Source: Holothuria scabra (taxonomy: Eukaryota > Echinodermata > Holothuroidea > Aspidochirotida > Holothuriidae). From it: a stretch of DNA of 64,000 nt. The notes below the pieces were generated by a model. It did no database searches. It saw nothing but the letters and a program-made list of their open reading frames with translations, and had not been told where the DNA came from. This document shows, in pieces, positions 46,205 to 58,000 of the stretch. The DNA lies in the NCBI GenBank assembly GCA_037179385.1, contig CM074188.1, forward strand, positions 17,191,318 to 17,255,317. The letters are read 5' to 3'. Made by a program: the position numbers and the translations under genes. Every line of letters starts with the position of its first letter. The stretch's first letter is position 1.

Positions 46205-47130
46205 AAAAACAGCTAGTGGAGAACACTGTTACCTAAAAATGACATTCATTCCAAGTTTCCTATCTCAAGATGTCGTAATAATTAGGTTTTCGGACTTGAC
46301 CACTGGTGACCCCAAATGTACTTTGACCCCCACCAAAAGTTATATGGTTCGTCCCTTGACAATATTGCATCTACATACCAAGTATGACATTCATCTAAGT
46401 TTTCTATCTCAAGAAATAGTGATAACGATGTTTTCGGATTTTGACCCCTGGCGACCCACATGACCTTTGACCCCCACCAAAAACAGTAGGTTTATTCTCT
46501 TGATAATAATGCATCTAGATACTAAGTATGACATTCATCCAAGCTTTCTACCTCAAGATATAGCATTTACAAGGTTTTCGGGGTCTGACCCCTGGTGACC
46601 CCATACGACCTTTGACCCCCAACAAAAACAATAGGGTTCTTCCTCCCACTGTGGAGCATCTATGTACCAAGTATGGCATTCATCCAAGTTTCCAATCTCA
46701 AGATATCGTGTTAACGAGGTTTTCGGGGTCTGACCCCTATTGACCCCAAATGACCTTTGACACCCACCAAAAACAATAGGGTTCTTCCTCTGACAATAAC
46801 GCACCTACATACCAAGTATGACATTCATCCAAGATTTCTACCTCAAGATATCATGCTAACAAGGTTTTCAGAGTTTGACCCCTGGTGACCCTATATGACC
46901 TTTGACCCCCACCAAAAACAATAGGGTTCTTTCTCTCACTATGGGGCATCCATGTACCAAGTTTGAAAACATTCACACCTTCCCTTCTTGAGATATCGTG
47001 TTAACAAGCAAAGTGTCACAAACACACACACACACATACATCCACACACACACACACACACACGCACATACACACATACATACACACACACGCCATCATG
47101 AATGCATAGGTTTCTCTTTCATCGAAACCA
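46205..47130 (+). mobile_element. Array/hairpin element, copy 2 (Helentron/Pearl-like)
   Basis: Five units with a very regular 145-bp period: the (C/T)GACCTTTGACCC core starts at 46461, 46606, 46751 and 46896, and a variant starts at about 46317. The array is followed by GTGTCACAAACACACAC, a long (CA)n/(CATA)n stretch, ACGCCATCATGAATGCATAG and a hairpin GGTTTC...GAAACC (47109-47129) before CAAAAAC. Same orientation as copy 1, opposite to copy 3. Confidence 0.7.
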
Positions 47131-49341
47131 AAAACACACACACATTTTTTCAGAAAATCACATGTGGAGTCATGGCCACTCCCACTAAAAATTTAATGTG
47201 TAAAAATCTAAGTCAATGCATTGCCAAAAAGTGGGACTGGAAACCCGCAGAATATCTCCCCCCCCCCCCTAAAAAAAAAGATCACACCCATTTTACAGAG
47301 TAATAGGAAAATTGTAAATTTTATTTTTCCATTTATGTTTGTAATATTCCATTTGGGCTGTAGATTATTTTAAGCTGCTCCTTCATTGCTGCAGGCAAGA
47401 TCAGTTTGATCATCAACTGAAGGGATGAGTATCAGTTTGATCAGCAATTGAAGGGCTGAGTGTGTATAAATAAAGGCTATAGCTTGGCCCTGATGAACCT
47501 ACTTTATCCTATAAAACTCCAGTACAGAATTACGAGTGTTTGCCTACTGCTGAGAAATATATCCCACCATACTTCAGGAGTTAGTTCCCATTCTATCCCC
47601 TTAACATGACATTTTCAGAATTAACTTATTATTTCTGCCTATTAGAAGAAATCCAGAAACGTGTCCATTATATAGCTTTGTTTTTTGCAATATTTACAAG
47701 AAAAAGTTAGTTCTAAATCACAACCATTGTGATGTAATTGTTGTACTTTAATGCAAGACAATATTTACAATGTTTATGCCTGTGTTTGGGGCATGCCTGA
47801 ATAAAACCCAAACTCAAATACTCATGACAAAATTCTGCCCCTTGAACTGTGGACATTTATACTTTGACATTGATTTCTGAATCCAGCTGTGAAAAGACAT
47901 ATTTTTGCAGTTACCTTAGACACTGGGCATCCTCCTGCAAAAGATTCTTAGGATTAATTTGTTTTTCCACGTATAATGTTAATTGAAACAAATTCTGGGG
48001 CTAAATTGGTACCAAATGAATCTCAAACAATGGAAATTGGATCAGATTCAGTAAAGTTATACACGAAAATGAAATTAAAAAAATGTGGGAATAAAGTAAA
48101 ATACTTTTGGACAAGTCTGTCAAATTATTAATATTTAGGACAAAAATCACATCAAACAGGTACTTCATGATCTAAAATTAACAAAAAGACATGTTAAATA
48201 CAAATGACTAGTTTCTTACTATTTTCAGCACTACAGTGTGCCCTTAGTCATTGTTAAGGCTGTGAACAACTGATAAAAATCTCAAGGTCACTTTGCTCTT
48301 TGCAGTTAAATTCTATCGCTAAAATATCAGCCAAGTCAGGATGCTATCCACCAAGTCATGACGCCCAGTTTCAAGGGGATGAATTATCTAATGTAGATCA
48401 ATGTCATAGAGTGATATCAAACATCAATTGTGGCAAGATTGTAGATGATGCTAGCCCACATATTTTTTTAATGATTCACACAGCTTCATTCAAGAAAGCA
48501 ACAATTTTTTATCAATAGAAAATTAATGCAGCCCCACCAATTTGAATTAAGGTTTCATTCATCCTAATTTATGAATGGTTCTGTTGAATGTGGTGGCTAT
48601 ATTCTACAAGTTCACTACCTTTTTGCAAAAGTGATATGCATCAAAACTCTATTCCACGATCAGTCGCAATGGATTTTATGAGAACATCCATCTATTCAAT
48701 GCGTTCAGCGAACATGGAAAATTGGATATTTAATTTGATATGTATAGTTCAAACCCAGACTACACTGTGTAAAAAAGGCACTGTCCCATTTCTCATAATC
48801 CCAAATATTCCAACTATGAGCTAATGCCGGGAGTCCTTCAAGAATGAATTTAACTTTCAAGTCCATTTAATTCTAAAATTTTAATTTGCATACAGTATAT
48901 ATATACTGCCTTTGCCTTATTTACTCTGCAGTGCATATTATTCTCATACTAAAATCATATCAACATCACAGCACATTTTTTCAACTGCTGTGTGGCCAAG
49001 CATCTATAGATTACAAAGCCAAAGCGTGAAGAACATACTTATTCTCACAACAGCTTGGCAGATCTTGGTGAACTTTGTAACTATAATGGTTTTGTACTCT
49101 GATTTGTATTCGATCTCTGTCATGCTATCACAAGACTTAAGTCTTCCTCACCTTTTACTTGCAATCAATGAGGTAGTCAAAGAGGGAAAGTACCCTACCT
49201 TACTTCCAGTCATAGATAGATTTATTACTCCAAAACTCCTTCCCCCCCCCCCCCACCTGTTTTGCTGGTAATTAGCACCTAGTGTACAAAAACACACTCT
49301 AGAAGCATCATTAAAGTAAAAACTTCTATAAATGCAGTCAG
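47131..49341. other. Non-coding stretch
   Basis: A poly-C run at 47260-47269 and another at about 49243-49254. No gene is supported. The frame at 48912-49271 ends in the poly-C and has no domain. Confidence 0.45.
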
Positions 49342-49928
49342 CAGGCTTGAGGCGATTACATCTCAATGTAATCGATTTCAATTGCGATTGCTTCATATTT
49401 TACGATTGCGATTATGATTAGGATTACAGCTAACATTGAAATTGATTGATTACGATTGCGATTACATCATTTGCAATGTAATCATGATTGCGATCGTGAT
49501 TATATTTTGTTTCCACATAAACAATGTAGTGTGCAAAACAATCCAGTGCCCATAACTGGAAAAAAGGCCATGGACATTGCTCTAGATAAGCCCGGAAGGA
49601 TACAGGTTGAGGCATAAAACCCTATTTAACTAACTACATTTTGTTTCTAACATTTTCTTTTGCAAAAAGTATACCTCTAGGGAATGATGTAACTAGACAA
49701 AGAAACAACTCTGAAAGTACTTTGCCTCATTTTTGTGCAAATAGCACATGTTAAAGATTTATTACTCAAAAGTGTAATCAGAAATGAAACCACAATTGCC
49801 ATTACTTTGCCATTGTAACCGATTACAATTGCAGTTACTTTGCGATTTTCACAAAAGTAGTCGTTTGCGATTACAACTACTTCAAAATGTGTAATCGACT
49901 GCAATCGATTACGATAACCCCAAGCCTG
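49342..49928. mobile_element. 587-bp hAT-like MITE
   Basis: CAGGCTTGAGG at the left and its imperfect inverse CCCCAAGCCTG at the right form the ends. They are flanked by GCAGTCAG (49334-49341) and GTAGTCAG (49929-49936), an 8-bp target duplication with one mismatch, which is the hAT length. Subterminal regions are dense in ATTGCGATTAC and GTAATCG motifs in both orientations, as is common for transposase-binding sites. No transposase is encoded. Confidence 0.75.
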
Positions 49929-49936
49929 GTAGTCAG

Positions 49937-52900
49937 TTATGAAATTCTTGCTATATACTAACATATATGTTGCCTATGCATGGAAGTTGTGATACCTATG
50001 TTTTGTAGAAAGAAAAACATTGGCCAACATCCATAACATGATCGTGATGATTAAACATTTATCCACCATCAACACATTACATCTTACATTGGCAGCTAGG
50101 ATGACAAATCTTTTGTCCTGTCATATGTTTGGTTGCAATCACTAAACCATCCCTCCTTGTTTTGATTAATAGTAATTGCATCCTGCAAACATTTCACACC
50201 TTCAAAATTAAATCCTGTTTAAGTCACTACCATGGGAGCAACAAAAATTGTCCCCTGGGAGCAACAAATCCTTTACTTGGTGAACCAATAAACACGACAT
50301 GTCTCTGGATAACCAGGAAGACTGGCACCCACGAGTTCTCTTTGGCCTGCCAACAGTCCCAAATGAAGGGCACAAAACTCCAAATGACCGCTTGTACCGG
50401 GAAAGGTTTGCACTAATGGAATGTCAATACTGCGAACCATGGACCAATAAAAGTGTGATAGCTGGCAGGGTATTGTGATGTCTCCTTGTACTTTAGTGAA
50501 ACTTCACATCCATGTCAAAATATGCTGGACCACCACGAGTGATTAACAACCAGAAAGACTCTTCAAGAAGTTACAACCTGAAAAAAGTCTTGATTGCTAG
50601 GGTGCACTGCCAGCCTGCTAGATATTTTTCAAAGAAGTGTTTATTTTTTAAAGAATCCAATGTTCAGATTTTGTCAAGGAACATGACAGGGGTATTAAAG
50701 GCTTTGCTCATCCAGACAAAACTCATATTTGAAGTGTGGGTGAAAAAATCTGTAATATGGGCCTACTGAGAACAGCAAACCATCCCTTGAAGAACAAAAC
50801 ACAGAAATAAGTTGTCTATGTAAGCAATCGGCTACAGGACACAAGTTGGGTAGGATTCCCAACTTATTACGGTGATAAACACAGACAGTAATATTTTGTG
50901 TCAGCACTTTACTTCAACATGTACAATGAATACCTGAATAAAGTAACATAAAACTGTGCAGTGTGATGCTCTCTACATGGAAGGATATGAAATTTTAGAA
51001 ATCCATGATCCTCTAAGTAATTAAGTGCTGAAAGAGAATTTTTTCAAGAAAAAAAAAATGAAAAAAATTGTCACTTATTTAATGCAGGGAACTGGTATAG
51101 ATGTAGGCCTACATCTAAATATTCCAAATATTCAGTTTTGAAAAATTCCATCTTTTTCTTAGGGGACGGGGAAGGGGAGGATATGCAGTCATTCACATTT
51201 AAGTAAATGTAGCAGACTTTTCTATTTCTTTCATGGCTATTATGAATCATATGACAGATTTTTTCTCACTCAAGTGTGAAATTTATAAGAACTCATTGCT
51301 TAAATTACGTGGAGTATGCAATATGGATACAATGAAATTCATGAAAGGACTGTCACCCTTTAAAGAGTGAAGGAGGAAATTTGTGAGATTTAGCAGTAAA
51401 ACTTCCATCTGAAATAAACTTGGGAAACGTGCCTTTCCCTTTAAGTCTAAGTGCATCCACATCAGACCACATCAAAGTATTAGGTCCTAGCCCACTATAC
51501 TTCTAAAGATGCATTCACATTAGTTTGGGGACTAAAACATTGTGGTTGGGGTATATACTTGTGGTCATAATTTAAAGGTTGCGGCTATAACTTTGTGACA
51601 AAATTGCACTCAATTTGTGTGGACACCTTAATATTCTAGAGGGAATTCTGAGATTGGGAAGTGAATACTGTATGGTCAGCAGTTCAAGGTCAGAATTTGT
51701 GTAATTGTTGTTTTTATTCAAAGGAGTTTTGATTGTTCTAAGAAACCACATGGTCCCTGATGAATTCTCAACAATAACTCCAAAGTTCTTTGACATTCAT
51801 CATAAGCCAAAGTCAATACGGATTTTCCTGCTTTATCCCCTGGTTCAGAGAATTTTATTATTTTTCAAAAGGGCTTCAGATGACTGAATCAATTGGACAA
51901 CCAATTTATCAAGTCTTTACTTATTATTGTCACTTCTTTTGTGTGATAATCACTTCAACACAAAGGACAGTAGTGGAGAAAATTTGGGAATAGTGGTAAT
52001 TAACTAATCCCAACAACAAAAGGTTCAACATTTTATATTTTCCAAAATTTAATTGGTCTCTTGATAATCACAGTGATACATCACACTTCTCCTGACAGAC
52101 CAAGTTGCTTACATGGCAATTGTAAATGGTAAATCAAGTCAATGGTAAATGCAGTCACCCCAACCAATTACTTTGAAGCAATCATCAGATCCAGGTATCC
52201 CAGAGATTTCTTCTCATTTTGCCAGCTTCCAAGTATGCCATTGCATACACAGGGAATAATTTATCCAGCATTGCATCGCAATTTGCTACACAAACAGGCC
52301 AAGTTGCTACACAAAAGAAAAAAATTGTGTAGCAATTTTTTGTATGCATAACCTTTGCATTTTCACAAACAATGTGTGAAAGACCTTAAAATCTTCAAAA
52401 CTGCTATGCAAAATTTTAATGCTAAATTATTCTCGATATTTACTCTCCTACATGTCATTATTAGGTAGAAAAATGTTGTAACATGACTCTCAAGAGCCAT
52501 CATGAAAACATAACAGACTTACTTCATATTCCAAACTGGGGCCCAAGAAATCCAAATTGGGGTCATTGCACATCCCTTTTAACAATTCGTAAGGATGTCA
52601 ATTTATGGTTCCCCAATCAAAATGTTGTATCTTATGTGAACTTGAAAATGCCACTGCTCTTTGTAAATAAGCCTACTCTAATATCTAATCTAATACTGTA
52701 ATAACTTTTTTATTACCTTGGTTATGCAAATTCAAAAGTTCTGTGATAAAAAAAAAACAGAGCTCTTCAAGTTACAAAATCAGAAAAGCACCATATGGTG
52801 GGAGGTGTTAGATACATGATCAGAAAATGCTGAATTTACCCATCTTGTGTAGACACAGTAAAAACTGTGTACCTTGTATAAACCTGAAAGAAGTAGGCTG

Positions 52901-54842
52901 GCCTGTTTCATGATTCTCCCTTGAGAGGTTTTTTTTTGCTGAGAGTCATATGGCTTTTTTTCTCCTTACGTGTAAAATTCACAAATGAAGTAACTGCTTC
53001 GCAAACCTTACATGCAAAACACAAGTCCTAAAGTATTATGACAGACACTTTGAAGCTAATTATGATGAAAATTATGAGATTTAGCTGTTGTTTTGAAATG
53101 AACTTGTTGCAAGTGCTCTTGCCCTTTAATTCCAGTACACAATTACAAACTCAAGAAGCAAAATAGTTTTCTGAATTACAGTATTTTTTTACTTAAGAGT
53201 TAACAAGCAAAACATATCAAGTTATTTACACTGGAACATCCTGCAACAAAAAGTTTGTTGAAGTATACTATACAATTTCATAGGATGGTGTATTGCAGTA
53301 TACTAGAAGTGGAAATATGGATTAAATTTTCAGTTTTTAATGTGTCATTCTTAAAAGTGAATGAACAGTGCATAATATTATGGGACTTTGCTTACAACTG
53401 CTAACAAAAATAAAAAACAATAAAAAGAGGGTACCCTCAAAATATCATGATAACACCCTGTACATGATATCAGAAAAAGACACTCAAATTAAAATATCCT
53501 TATAATGGACCAATAATCCAATGCCACAAGTTGCCACACTGAGTTCTATTAAAGCACACAAACAGAAGATTTACAAAGTTCACTGGATTTGTAAGAAGAT
53601 AGGAAAAGCTAACCAAGAGCTAGAACAATGCACTTATCAAGTCATTTCACCAAGATGCAGCTTTCTATGGCCACCTGCTAACTTTGTAAATTTATTTGAA
53701 CTTTAATTTAATCAAACTTCACATAAGTTTCTGCAGTACCCTTTTTGGCTTTATAAACCACCTTTTACAGTTTTCTGTCATTGGTAATATATCAGAAGAA
53801 TGAAAATTCAAAGTATACCCACTTACCTACTGAAAGTTTTCATAACTATTGGGATTCAGGAATACCAAAAACACTGACCCTGGTAGTTTTGAAAGTTTGC
53901 AATTAATACAACATTGCTTTTTTCCGGTACAGAATTTCTGCAAAGTTTGAAACAGTTGTACACATTGTTTTTACAAAGTGTCGCAACTTACAGGGCTGGT
54001 GTCTCATTAATTATCCATCAGGCATGTAGCCAATGGGGCATTTATCCAACATCCCTTTTTTCAAACCTCCACCCCCTTATCTAAAACCCCTTCTACCTCA
54101 CCAGACCCCTGCCCCAACTCCTCACAACAATGCCACCCTACAAAATAATCCAATAAAACAGTCTTGCCCAAATTGAAGAATGATAAAATGTTCCAATATA
54201 CCACCAATTTTACCAGGTTTTACACAACTTAGCATCTAGGCTCCTTGAAAAAACAGATAGATACCAAGTGGGAGGGGGGACATTCCTACCCTTATATCCC
54301 AGGTCAGTGCATCTTCTTCCAATGAGCCCTGACTTCTCCAAACTGGTTACAATGGCTACAAGTAATATTCTCAACACTATAAATTTCGAAGCACAATTAA
54401 AGTGTCATTTTACTAGTGCTTGTAGGAGGTAAATAACATTAAAGATTTAAGAATAGCATTACCATCTACCTGTAGTACATACTAGATAACCTATGGTTTA
54501 AAGGAAAAATGTCCTCATAATATAGTTTTCCTGAATAACTTCTAAGAGCCATGCAAGGTCCTTTATGTAACCAGAACCCTATCTGTGCATATATCTAGAG
54601 CAAGTGCTAAACATCTTTTGAATTTTATATCCATCAATAAATTTCAACAACTGAGAAATAATTTGCCTCCCTCAATTAAAATGTCTTTGAGGTGAGGAGT
54701 GTCCACCTTTAATGTTCTAGGCCTATGTAATGTATTTAAATCAACACTTTAAGTTTCTATTCTCATCAGTGTCCATGGTTTAGATGCTTTCTCTTATCCT
54801 TCATTGAGGAGGCTAATTTTATTCTATGTTCTGTAAGCTGTC
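49937..54842. other. Non-coding stretch
   Basis: No gene is supported. Two ~250-bp segments (about 51190-51440 and 52890-53135) share ATCATATGACAG-like, GAGATTTAGC and CCCTTTAA blocks and may be old copies of one repeat. A CATGACTCTCAAGAGCCA motif at about 52482 recurs at about 58408. Confidence 0.45.
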
Positions 54843-54846
54843 TTAA

Positions 54847-55070
54847 CCCTTTACCGTTGTTTGGGTCCTTTTGGACCCATACGGAGAGCACGGCTGTCAC
54901 CCACCTTTACTGTTTCACGCGGAGCTCGACACTGCGAGTAGCTACTCGAAAATTCGGCCACAACAACAAGAGGGACAATAGTTTAAGGTCACGGGGCCTA
55001 CGGAAGCTGATGCAGGGCGTGCTACGTCCGCTTTTCCGCCCACTCCCAAGGCGCGCACAATGGTAAAGGG
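54847..55070. mobile_element. 224-bp piggyBac-like MITE, GC-rich
   Basis: Flanked on both sides by TTAA (54843-54846 and 55071-55074). Ends are CCCTTTACCGTTGT and ACAATGGTAAAGGG, an inverted repeat with one mismatch. A TTAA target and CCC-starting ends are piggyBac hallmarks. Inside it is clearly richer in G+C and CpG than its surroundings and holds a GGTCC/GGACC hairpin near the left end. The frames on both strands (54857-55066 plus, 54907-55104 minus) are incidental. Confidence 0.75.
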
Positions 55071-55074
55071 TTAA

Positions 55075-58000
55075 ATAGATCAGCTCTCCATGCACGATTT
55101 CCACTTAAAGCACAAAAGTTTGCATTTTTCACTATTTATGTAAAATTCCAGAGTGTTTCCAAATCTAGCATGATAAAAATTTATGTTAAAAAAGACACCA
55201 CCCTTTAAGTGAGAACTTGAGGGTAATACCCACAATAGATGGCAAGTAGAAAATGCTACCACTTCATTAGCCAAACATGTAAAAAGTTCAACTACAGAAT
55301 TCCTTGAAATATGCAGAAAAGCTCTAACTCTGTGTGTTTACTTATTGTACCCATAACAGGCATGGATTTGCAAGTAATAAAGCTGTTCAAATGTGTAAAA
55401 ATTGAAGCTCAATGCATCTTTAATTTCATTAAGCAATTTACATTTTTAATGACCATGATCCTCTGTGAATAAGTATGTCAAAGAAAACATTTTACTAAAA
55501 GGGATGTCTCTATTTGGTGAGACTTGTGAATAGTTTTGAGATTTAATTTATGACCTGTGCTTCAGTCAATTTTATGTTGAATCTTTTATGAGCCATTTTA
55601 TGTAAAGTTTATGGGGTGTATAAAGTATTAAATCTTCACAGTGCATGTCAACTCTACATCGGTAGCATTGGCAGCATCTCCCTATGAGAGTTTTGAAACA
55701 TTTGTTGCATCTCCTCTTGGTTTTTAATTCAAGTACCAGTTGGTGATACATTCCTGATACAATGCCAATGGCTGACATCTTGCCTGCTAAAGTCTTCGAT
55801 GAATACAATTTAGGGTAAAAGAATTTGCCAAGTTCAAAACTTTGGAATCTTTATCATCTCTCATATTTCCAATGAGTATTGAATATTTACAGGGGGAAAT
55901 TGCATTTAATATGCCCTAACATATCATTCACAAAAATAGTTCTAATTATTTTCAAACCTGTCAATTTTAACAATAAAACTCTTCAAAACATTATGCAATA
56001 GAAGTCACATCATTTGAATTTTCTGAAGATTAGGGGAACAAATTATCATTGAAATATTTTTAAAAACTCTGTCAATTTCTATAGTCACTGAGAAACATAT
56101 TTCTTGAAAAAAGAGTTATTGTAGTACTACTTTATTTTAATAGATTCAGCTATCATAAAAAAAAAAATTTGCTCTCAAAGCTATCATGACTATAAACTGG
56201 CTGGAAAGCAAGGTTCAAATGCAACATCTTTGGCTCAAATGTAATTGCAACAAATAAGTTTGTGGTATATATCCAAGTGTGATATATTGCTTTACAGAAA
56301 CAAATCCGATCAACAGTTGTGTTTAGTGACTGTATGCAGCCATTTGTTGGGTCCATCAGCCTTAAATAGTGTTAGTTTAATGTCCACATGAATTTCAAAC
56401 CCTCATATTCAATGAAATTGAGGGAATCGAGATACGATTCAATGTGCAACTATCCATGATACTGGTGTGAGCAAGCCAACTGTAAGACCAAAGGTACCGG
56501 ACTCCAGTTATGTTTGAGTAAAATTAGACCATCACTTGACTGTCCAGATTCATCTATAATGTGCTATAGCATGTGAATTGAGGACTTAAATATATTACCA
56601 CTGACCCTTTGCTGAAATCTGCTTGTGAAATAGTTTATAAATCCAACTTAAGTTATCACTGGCAGGTGAGAGATATATGTATCCCCCTCCTCCACCCCCT
56701 TGGCTCACATGCCGAATGACATTTATGCTAAAACAGACTGAATTTGTTACATTTGATAGGTCTTTACTCTATAATTTCCAAAATGGATATACTTGTCATG
56801 TTTTGCATACAAAAAAAACGTGAATATTGAATCAACAAATATTCAGCTGGCCTACATCATAAAGGTCCCAAAATTTTAGCCATAATGCTCCTTACTGACC
56901 CACAAGAAAATAAAGTCCTAAAGAGAAATATTGGTTATTTTTAACAAAATGTATTACAGTATGCTAAGCCACCTCTGGTTTTTATTTCAAGAAATATATC
57001 TGTGTCATGGCATGCATGTATCAATGAAAAAACTAGTGTCAATATTTAACTTTTAAGTTTTGCACAATTTAAATGTTAACTTTCCCACAGCCATTTTTTC
57101 TAAAAACTAGGCTACAGCTTAAAATTTGGAATGCTGTCACAAATTCAAATAGACAGCTATTGCAGCATTAATCTGCCAAGGTTAACACTAAAGGTTTATC
57201 TTGCAATTAGTTCAAGAGCTTCAAAGTAAACAAGAGAGTATGATCTTGGTTGCTCAGAAAGAACTTGCCTTGACTGCACATTTATACTACAGAATACAAA
57301 ACAACCAAATACCATCTACTGTGTAGCTTTGTAAAGGAGTTAATCCCATTTTTCTTTTAAGTAAACAATTTTCATTTTAAAATCTCCAACAGTTCATCCA
57401 AATTGCTCTTTTATTCACCTTCCTCTTTGTGGTCTTTCTTAATTCAAAGTGACCTGTGAACAATGGTTCTATACCTGTGAAGGACAGGCCCCTATTATAC
57501 AGAATAAAACTGGCAATTACGGGTGCGAGGGGCCTTTCACTAACTGTCTCTATGTGTGGTAGGTATCCCACACTATTCACTCTTAAGTACATTAATTTCA
57601 ACTTATGTAGGTCTCAGTGTGAGATTTAAGTTCTGAGTCTTCAAGGATCTAAAAGTTAACTGCGGTAACAGGTCACTTTGCACCCTTGGTCTCTTACTTG
57701 CCAATCTTTCCATTTTTAGCTGACAAGGGCAGCAAAATTTTACTTTAAATAAATGGTGAACCAAAAAGGGAAGAGTTAAAATTAGCTGATGAAGTGGAAA
57801 GACCATTAAGTATTTATAGGATGGTTAAGAATTCATCCTACCCTAAACACCCAATTTTAAGCTCTTCTTAGTTCTATGTATATAGTCATTGATAAACACT
57901 GGTCTAGATACTTCTATAATTGTCAACATAAGGTAAGTTTTCTAACATCAAGGGTGGTCACAAATAAGTGTTCTATTGTGTGGTAGGACTCAGATTTCCA

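Noticed and set aside
45848..46216. 122-residue frame and its antisense 82-residue partner
   Set aside because: Slight CpG enrichment made an exon conceivable, but neither strand has a domain or convincing splice sites.
46998..47303. 101-residue frame rich in Thr-His
   Set aside because: It reads through the CA microsatellite and a poly-C run.
55572..55808. 78-residue cysteine-containing minus-strand frame as a missing Wnt exon
   Set aside because: Cysteine spacing and surrounding residues do not fit any Wnt segment.
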